NCBI GenBank assembly: GCA_904501915.1
Contig: CAJGCV010000051.1
Coordinates: 1-14,672, forward strand
Direction of reading: 5' to 3'
Origin: an uncultured Akkermansia sp.
GTDB lineage: Bacteria > Verrucomicrobiota > Verrucomicrobiia > Verrucomicrobiales > Akkermansiaceae
DNA: 14,672 nt
How positions within the stretch are numbered: the stretch's first letter is position 1; every line of letters starts with the position of its first letter. This document shows, one piece after another, positions 7,476 through 11,651 of this stretch. A model generated the notes under the pieces. It searched no databases and was not told where the DNA came from. It saw only the letters and a program-made list of their open reading frames with translations. The position numbers were made by a program, and so were the translations under genes.

Positions 7476-8008
7476 TGGAAAAGGACACAGGCACCATTCT
7501 GCGCCAACAGGCACTGGGCGAACATGGGCTCATCATCACCTGGTGCACGGTGAACCACGGCATCGTGCGCACCGCTGCACGCCTGGCGCGCAAGCCGGGC
7601 AGCGAATTGAGCGGCCAGGTGGATTTGTTCCACGAATGCGAGCTGCTCTTCAAAACCGCCACCCAGGGCGATTTGCACACCCTCAGCTCGGTTAACCTCA
7701 TCACCCCACGCCTGGCGCTGCGCGGCAGCCTGAACAAACTGCGTCTGGCCAGCTACCTGAGCCGCCTGCTGCTGGCCACGGTGGAAGCCGGTGCCGCTGA
7801 CCCAGCCTGGCACAAACTCATCTCCGGTGCGCTGGATTATGTAGCCACCACCATTCCCCGCCGCGCCATCCTGCTGCACTTTGAAAAACGCCTGGCAGAG
7901 CTGCACGGTCTCTACAGCCCGGCTGAATCCCCCCACAGCGCCCTGCTCCGCCACTTCCAGCACCTGCCTGCCGGCAGAAATGAACTGCTGGACTCCCTGC
8001 CCGCCTGA
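7475..8008 (+). CDS. recO: DNA repair protein RecO (short form)
   Basis: RecO works with RecR (and RecF) to load RecA onto SSB-coated single-stranded DNA in gap repair. The N-terminal OB-fold signature is recognisable: GTILRQQALGEHGLIITWCT (6-25), then NHGIVRTAARLARKPGSELS (27-46) and GQVDLFHECELLFK (47-60). The last corresponds to the 'l.p.....ve.....l' strand after the usual 'aKGaRr.kS' motif. The helical part continues through LASYLSRLLLATVEAG. At 177 residues it is clearly shorter than the usual 230-250, ending where the distal helical region would continue. It has few cysteines and no obvious zinc-finger set. The stop codon lies inside the operon's terminator hairpin. Family identification is good but rests on motif reading only. 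Confidence 0.75.
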   Translation: MEKDTGTILRQQALGEHGLIITWCTVNHGIVRTAARLARKPGSELSGQVDLFHECELLFKTATQGDLHTLSSVNLITPRLALRGSLNKLRLASYLSRLLLATVEAGAADPAWHKLISGALDYVATTIPRRAILLHFEKRLAELHGLYSPAESPHSALLRHFQHLPAGRNELLDSLPA

Positions 8009-8031
8009 CGCGCTCAGCGGCGGGCTTTCTT
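7999..8031 (+). terminator. Rho-independent terminator of the argC-recO run
   Basis: GCCCGCC (7999-8005) pairs with GGCGGGC (8019-8025) across a 13-nt loop that contains the recO stop codon. The tract TTTCTT (8026-8031) follows on the plus strand. The minus-strand reading has no T-tract, so it works in one direction only. It is made of the last codons of recO and, on the other strand, the last codons of the converging gene. Confidence 0.7.
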
Positions 8032-9321
8032 CCGCTTAGACTTCTTCTTACGCGAGGCCGGATTTAGATTATGTCTCACGCCATGCGTGACCCTGTCATA
8101 CATATCCAGCAACTTTTCCATCCTAGCATGCCCCGATTCCACATGAGTCATTGTAAGGGTCTTCGTTTCAGGGTCATACGACGCACGGGTTGCTTTGGCG
8201 AAGGTTACTCCCATCTCTCGCAAGACCACCATACATTCTTCCTGGGTGCGGACTGGCATACCCGAGAAAAAGTCCGGGGGAATCTTGCTATATTTGACTG
8301 TATAGCGATCATGTCTCACGCCATGCGTGACCCTGTCATACATATCCAGCAAGGTTTCCATCCTAGCGTGCCCCGATTCCACATGAGTCATTGTAAGGGT
8401 CTTCGTTTCAGGGTCATACGACGCATGGGTTGCTTTGGCGAAGCTTACTCCCATCTCTCGCAAGGCCACCATACATTCTTCCTGGGTGCGGACTGGCATA
8501 CCCGAGAAAAAGTCCGGGGGAATCTTGCTATATTTGACTGTATAGAGGAAATACAATTTTATAGGTTCACCCTCCGGATACCAATGTGCGAAGACCATAT
8601 TTTTGCCTTCATCTTCATATTCGGAGAAAACAAGCCTCGATTGATCAGACAAGGTAACCACTCGTATGCGGGCATATCTGGAACCATCGCGGCGCTTCTT
8701 CTGGGTCTTGATTTTCAGAATGCTAAGCTTTGTCGATTTATTTTTCAGCAAATCCGCGGCCGGCGCTTCGCCCTTAAGGTATATCTTTCTATACGCCATT
8801 CTCCCCAGAGCCTCCAGTTCGCTGCTCTCAATAGGAAGCTTCTCGCTACTGTTCATCCCCGAATTATGTATACTACTGCCAGCATTAGCAGCGTATATAT
8901 CCTCCTGGGTCAACACTTTTACAATCGGATGATTTCTGTTCTCAGGCGCAAACAAAGCCTTGCTCGCAGTACGCATTTCCATATGGGTCTTGCTGCTGAG
9001 CTTCTGCGCCTCATCACGAGACGCCTCTGCCTTCTCGCATGCCTCATGCGCCTTTTGTTTTTCATCATTCCCGGAAGCGGCCTCATAGGCGGCTTCTGCC
9101 TTTTTCACCTCTTCCTCCGACTCCTGGCACGCCGCTGCTGCTTTCTCATGCTCCAGACAGGTTCTCTCGTACTCCTTCGCCAGCTCCTCAATCGTAGGCG
9201 TTGCCGGACTCGCGTCTGGTGCACCTTCATTCGCCGCAGCGTTCCCATGAGCCATTACCAACCCGGTACCGGCCAGACATGCTACGCACCATACCTTTAT
9301 AACAAAATATACGCGTTTCAT
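8014..9321 (-). CDS. Exported coiled-coil protein with a duplicated 80-residue domain
   Basis: No named family recognised for the whole protein (435 residues from the ATG at 9321; a GTG lies just upstream at 9324, and numbering here counts from that codon). A signal peptide covers about 1-31: MMKR, hydrophobic VWCVACLAGTGLVMA, then small residues. A charged Ala/Glu/Lys helix with coiled-coil character spans about 45-125, and a mixed region 130-258 follows. Two near-identical units sit at 261-338 and 341-418: YTVKYSKIPPDFFSG, a helix, GVxFAKAT, then ASYDPETKTLTM and HVESGHARMExLLDMYD. The tail is strongly basic (RKKKSKRKKARR). The pattern 'PPDF - helix - GVxF - ASY.P.T.TL.M - MExLL' resembles small secretin-associated (STN-like) beta-alpha-beta domains that I recall from Verrucomicrobiota; this is inference. 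Its stop lies 5 bp from the recO stop, and it is transcribed away from rpsF. Confidence 0.8.
   Translation of the reverse strand: MKRVYFVIKVWCVACLAGTGLVMAHGNAAANEGAPDASPATPTIEELAKEYERTCLEHEKAAAACQESEEEVKKAEAAYEAASGNDEKQKAHEACEKAEASRDEAQKLSSKTHMEMRTASKALFAPENRNHPIVKVLTQEDIYAANAGSSIHNSGMNSSEKLPIESSELEALGRMAYRKIYLKGEAPAADLLKNKSTKLSILKIKTQKKRRDGSRYARIRVVTLSDQSRLVFSEYEDEGKNMVFAHWYPEGEPIKLYFLYTVKYSKIPPDFFSGMPVRTQEECMVALREMGVSFAKATHASYDPETKTLTMTHVESGHARMETLLDMYDRVTHGVRHDRYTVKYSKIPPDFFSGMPVRTQEECMVVLREMGVTFAKATRASYDPETKTLTMTHVESGHARMEKLLDMYDRVTHGVRHNLNPASRKKKSKRKKARR
8071..8545. repeat. In-frame tandem duplication, 240-bp period, two copies
   Basis: Copies at 8071-8305 and 8311-8545 are offset by exactly 240 bp (80 codons), with a 5-bp spacer CGATC between them. 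By eye I count six base differences in 235 positions, about 97% identity. They fall in five codons: A/V, S/T, H/R and T/K (a two-base change) plus one silent H codon. The copy boundaries coincide with the protein unit from YTVKYSKIPP to THGVRH, so the duplication added one whole domain. There are no mobile-element ends around it; slippage or unequal recombination is the simplest origin. Confidence 0.97.
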
Positions 9322-9330
9322 CACTCTTGG

Positions 9331-9358
9331 AGTCTACCAGAACATGAAACAAAAGCAA
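9331..9358 (-). promoter_or_regulatory. Possible promoter of the duplicated-domain gene
   Basis: On the minus strand TTGCTT (9358-9353) and TAGACT (9336-9331) lie 16 bp apart, each a 4/6 match. This is the only promoter-like pair between the rpsF terminator and the gene. The -10 box ends 9 nt before the ATG at 9321, the same geometry as at efp, so the mRNA would be nearly leaderless. The match is weak. Confidence 0.4.
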
Positions 9359-9360
9359 AT

Positions 9361-9396
9361 AAAAAACTAGAAGGTCTGCCACAATGGACAGACCTT
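9361..9396 (-). terminator. Rho-independent terminator of rpsF
   Basis: AAGGTCTG (9371-9378) pairs with CAGACCTT (9389-9396), with an inner CC/GG extension. On the minus strand the hairpin is followed by CTAG and then TTTTTT (9366-9361). It lies about 40 bp beyond the rpsF stop and separates rpsF from the exported-protein gene. Confidence 0.88.
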
Positions 9397-9438
9397 CCGG
9401 ATAAATCTTGTATCGCGTTTCAACCGCAGCAATGCGGT

Positions 9439-9717
9439 TTACTTGGCGCGGTAGTACTGGTAGTGTACGCGCTCGTCGATGGCGAGAGCCTCGCGGGCGA
9501 TGCGAATCACGCTGGGCTCAGCATCGAACTGGAACAGCATGTACTGACCGTGCGTCAGGTGGTTAGACTCATAAGCGAATTCACGACGACCCACATTCGT
9601 GGTGCCGGTCACCTTGGCGCCTGCGGCCTCAAGCTTCTCCGTCATGGCGGTGGTCAGCTCATCGAGGGTGGCAGAACCCTTCATGTTCAGAACGATCAGT
9701 GCTTCGTACTTTCTCAT
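9439..9717 (-). CDS. rpsF: 30S ribosomal protein S6
   Basis: S6 binds the central domain of 16S rRNA together with S18 on the small-subunit platform. The 92-residue protein begins MRKYEALIVLN and continues with ELTTAMTEKLEAAGAKVTGT, NVGRREFAYESNHLTHGQYM and QFDAEPSVIRIAREALAIDE. It ends HYQYYRAK, the complete alpha/beta fold of the family near the short end of its length range. In most bacteria rpsF is followed by ssb and rpsR or by rplI. Here a terminator follows directly and none of those genes is present, so S6 is made from its own transcript. No Shine-Dalgarno sequence precedes the ATG (minus strand AAAAAAAGCT). Confidence 0.95.
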   Translation of the reverse strand: MRKYEALIVLNMKGSATLDELTTAMTEKLEAAGAKVTGTTNVGRREFAYESNHLTHGQYMLFQFDAEPSVIRIAREALAIDERVHYQYYRAK

Positions 9718-9783
9718 AGCTTTTTTTAATGTAAGATCTCTTGCTTTCGCAAATGCGGTGGCAGATGATGCACCTTTTCTGCA
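9718..9783 (-). promoter_or_regulatory. rpsF upstream region with two small hairpins
   Basis: On the minus strand two hairpins precede rpsF. The first pairs GGT-GCA with TGC-ACC, leaving one bulged C and loop TCATC (9774-9757), and is followed by CG. The second is TTGC-GAAA-GCAA, a GNRA tetraloop (9752-9741). The first, with its CCACCG context, loosely recalls the S6:S18-binding leader motif of some bacterial rpsF mRNAs, but I cannot align it base by base. A -10-like TACATT (9733-9728) lies 10 nt before the ATG; no convincing -35 accompanies it. If that box is used, the hairpins would not be transcribed. Confidence 0.3.
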
Positions 9784-9814
9784 AAGAAATCAAGCCTAAA
9801 GTGTGTTTAAGGCT
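9784..9814 (-). terminator. Weak candidate terminator after kdsD
   Basis: AGCCT (9793-9797) pairs with AGGCT (9810-9814), extended by an AAA/TTT inner stem with one bulge. On the minus strand the stem is followed by TGATTTCTTT, a broken T-tract. It lies 27 bp past the kdsD stop. The low GC content and interrupted tract make termination partial at best, so some read-through into rpsF is possible. Confidence 0.45.
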
Positions 9815-9840
9815 AAATTTTCTGCTCCAAGACCATTAAA

Positions 9841-10809
9841 TCAGATGAGTTTGAGGCGCACAAGGTCCTGCGTATCGATAAGGCCCACCGGTTTATTGTC
9901 GGCATCGAGCACCACGAGGTCGTCAATGCGGCGGTCGCGCAGCGTCTTCACCGCCACGATGGCAAGCTTATCGGCCTCCACATACACCGGGTTCTGGGTC
10001 ATAATGCCACGCACAGGCTGCGTGCCGCAGGAGGGGTCCTTCTGGTAAGCTCGGGCAAAGTCACCGTGCGTGAACACGCCGGCCAGAGAGCCGTCCTCAT
10101 GCACCAGGATGCAGGCACCCACGCGGGCGGTGGACATGGCAATAATGCAGTCCATGATGGTGGAGGACTCAGGCAGCTTGGCGAATTCGGTACGCATGAT
10201 ATCGCCGATACGGGTGAGCAGCGCGCGCCCCAGGGAACCACCGGGGTGGCTGCGGGCAAAGTCTTCCTTGGTGAAGTTCTGGGCCTCCAGCAGCGCCATG
10301 GCGAGGGCATCACCCATGACCAGCATAGCGGTGGAGGAAGATGTGGGGGCCAGGTTCAGCGGGTCAGCCTCGCGCTCCACAAAGGTGTTGAGCACCACAT
10401 CAGAAAGCTGGGCAAGCGTGGAGTTCGGCTTGCCGGTCATGCCGATGATGGAGATATCAAAACGCTTCAGGAAGGGCATGAGGGTGAGCAGCTCTGCAGT
10501 CTCGCCGGAGTAGGACATAGCGATGCAGGCGTCGCCATCCTGCACGATACCCAGGTCACCATGCAGGGCGTTCATGGTATCCAGCACCACGGAGGGAGCA
10601 CCGGTGGAAGTGAGGGTGGCTGCAATCTTATCGCCGATAAGGCCGCTCTTACCCACACCGACAATGATAATCTTATGCCCGGTGTTAATGGCCTTGCGCA
10701 TGGCTTCTACTGCTTCATCAAAGGAATTATCAAGTGCGTTGCCAATAACCTTGAGCGCATCGATTTCATCCTCGAATACCTTCTTACCGCGAACAATGTG
10801 GCTGATCAT
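9841..10809 (-). CDS. kdsD: Arabinose-5-phosphate isomerase (KpsF/GutQ family)
   Basis: The enzyme interconverts D-ribulose-5-phosphate and D-arabinose-5-phosphate, the entry step to Kdo for lipopolysaccharide. The 322-residue length and layout fit the family: a sugar-isomerase (SIS) domain (about 35-200) and two CBS domains (about 205-260 and 265-320). Landmarks include IIIVGVGKSGLIGDKIAATL (47-66, with K54), ALHGDLG (81-87, H83), SYSGETAEL (99-107, E103) and SHPGGSLGRALL (187-198, H188). These match the Lys/His/Glu/His set of E. coli KdsD. The CBS pair usually senses nucleotides or sugar nucleotides. The gene stands alone between efp and rpsF; no other Kdo gene is in the window. GutQ-type isomerases share this architecture, but in a diderm the Kdo role is the default. 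Confidence 0.93.
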   Translation of the reverse strand: MISHIVRGKKVFEDEIDALKVIGNALDNSFDEAVEAMRKAINTGHKIIIVGVGKSGLIGDKIAATLTSTGAPSVVLDTMNALHGDLGIVQDGDACIAMSYSGETAELLTLMPFLKRFDISIIGMTGKPNSTLAQLSDVVLNTFVEREADPLNLAPTSSSTAMLVMGDALAMALLEAQNFTKEDFARSHPGGSLGRALLTRIGDIMRTEFAKLPESSTIMDCIIAMSTARVGACILVHEDGSLAGVFTHGDFARAYQKDPSCGTQPVRGIMTQNPVYVEADKLAIVAVKTLRDRRIDDLVVLDADNKPVGLIDTQDLVRLKLI

Positions 10810-10841
10810 AGTAGTGAGTATAAAACTGTTTTAGTGCTGTA

Positions 10842-10870
10842 ATTCTAGCACACCCACCCCCTCACTGCAA
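10842..10870 (-). promoter_or_regulatory. Candidate promoter of kdsD
   Basis: On the minus strand TTGCAG (10870-10865) and TAGAAT (10847-10842) are 17 bp apart. The expected start near 10835 gives a leader of about 26 nt without a Shine-Dalgarno sequence. A second -10-like box, TATACT (10822-10817), lies 7 nt before the ATG but has no good -35 partner. The promoter begins only 2 bp after the T-tract of the efp terminator, so the spacing is very tight. Confidence 0.6.
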
Positions 10871-10871
10871 C

Positions 10872-10903
10872 AAAAAACCGCCGTGGCATCACACCACGGC
10901 GGT
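10872..10903 (-). terminator. Strong Rho-independent terminator of efp
   Basis: A 10-bp GC-rich stem, ACCGCCGTGG (10877-10886) with CCACGGCGGT (10894-10903), encloses a 7-nt loop. On the minus strand TTTTTT (10877-10872) follows, its first T pairing with the last stem base. It lies about 25 bp past the efp stop and insulates efp from kdsD. Confidence 0.93.
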
Positions 10904-10928
10904 AAAAAAGTGGATTCAGTGTAACAAA

Positions 10929-11498
10929 TCAGTTGTTCACGCGACCCAGGTACGTACCATCTTCCGTCTTCACGGAGATGCGCTGACCAGCCGTGATGAA
11001 CAGGGGCACCTGCACCACGAGACCCGTGGTCATGGTTGCGCTCTTGTACACGTTGTTGGCGGAGTTACCCTTCACGCCCTCGGGAGCCTCTGCCACTTCC
11101 ATAGTGATGGCGGCGGGCAGCTCGATGGAGCACACGATTTCATCGGTGAAGAGCAGCACATACACACCACCTTCAATGAGGTAATCCTTCACGGGTTCCA
11201 CGATATCCTCGCCCACGCAAACGTCCTCGTAGGTCTCGGTGTTAAGGAAGTGGTAGCCCATGCCGTCCACGTAGGAGAATTCCATCTCCTCGCGGCTGAG
11301 CATCACACCCTCAAGGAAGTCGTTGGAGGTAAGGCGCAGATTGTAGTCTTTGCCGGAAGCAATGCTGCGGATGGTCATCTGCACATAGGAAGCCATGCGG
11401 GGAGGAGTCTTGAGCTGGCTCTCACGCACAACGCAGATATCGCCGTTGTAGTTCACGGCGTGACCTTTGCGAAGCTGAATAACGGGAACTTTTGCCAT
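10929..11498 (-). CDS. efp: Translation elongation factor P
   Basis: EF-P enters the ribosomal E site and relieves stalling at consecutive prolines. The 189 residues show the usual three beta-barrel domains. The N-terminal KOW-like domain runs IQLRKGHAVNYNGDICVV and ends in the loop LKTPPRMASYV (29-39). The middle OB domain contains FLNTETYED. The C-terminal S1-like domain ends GNSANNVYKSATMTTGLVVQ (144-163), VPLFITAGQRISVKTEDG and YLGRV, close to the textbook EF-P signature. The loop-tip residue equivalent to the modified K34 of E. coli is an arginine, R34 in PPRM. The gene has its own promoter and terminator. No epmA/epmB-, earP- or ymfI-like modification gene is seen in the window. Confidence 0.96.
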   Translation of the reverse strand: MAKVPVIQLRKGHAVNYNGDICVVRESQLKTPPRMASYVQMTIRSIASGKDYNLRLTSNDFLEGVMLSREEMEFSYVDGMGYHFLNTETYEDVCVGEDIVEPVKDYLIEGGVYVLLFTDEIVCSIELPAAITMEVAEAPEGVKGNSANNVYKSATMTTGLVVQVPLFITAGQRISVKTEDGTYLGRVNN

Positions 11499-11507
11499 AA
11501 CGCGCGG

Positions 11508-11536
11508 AGATTAGCAGAGAGCCCCCTGATAGTCAA
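11508..11536 (-). promoter_or_regulatory. Sigma-70 promoter of efp
   Basis: On the minus strand TTGACT (11536-11531) and TAATCT (11513-11508) are separated by exactly 17 bp; each matches 5/6 of the consensus. The bases between -10 and ATG are only CCGCGCGTT (9 nt), so transcription should begin 0-4 nt before the start codon. There is no room for a ribosome-binding site. Confidence 0.82.
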
Positions 11537-11601
11537 GCTTTTTCTCGACAAATATTCACCCGTCCGCTTCAGGCTGCACCGCACCGGGGCGCCCAGGCGC
11601 C

Positions 11602-11641
11602 GTGGAGGAAACATGCCCGGAGACAGGCACGCTTCCTCCAC
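11602..11641 (-). terminator. Long imperfect stem-loop between autotransporter gene and efp
   Basis: GTGGAGGAA (11602-11610) pairs perfectly with TTCCTCCAC (11633-11641), and the stem continues inward through a mismatch to TGCC/GGCA with an 8-nt loop. A second small hairpin (GGCGC-CCAG-GCGCC) follows at about 11589-11602. No T-tract follows on the minus strand, so it is not a standard intrinsic terminator. It may end autotransporter transcription with help, or protect its 3' end. It lies 11 bp after the autotransporter stop. Confidence 0.45.
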
Positions 11642-11651
11642 ACACCCTGCA

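Noticed and set aside
8071..8545. Possible CRISPR array or mobile repeat
   Set aside because: Only two copies, unit length 235 bp, spacer 5 bp, and both copies are in-frame coding sequence.
9240..9321. Lipoprotein signal in the exported repeat protein (CVAC near residue 13-16)
   Set aside because: The -3 position is Cys, not Leu, and too few hydrophobic residues precede it; an ordinary signal peptide fits better.
8071..9729. Long plus-strand open frame (552 codons) opposite the repeat protein and rpsF
   Set aside because: It crosses two good minus-strand genes and their terminator. Its protein is rich in His/Cys/Arg with no signal or domain, while the minus strand has a signal peptide, coiled coil and protein-like repeats. 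The duplication simply doubles its length.
10066..10842. Plus-strand frame opposite kdsD and long minus-strand frame at 5776-6753 opposite dxs
   Set aside because: Both are shadows of clearly recognised enzymes with full catalytic motifs.
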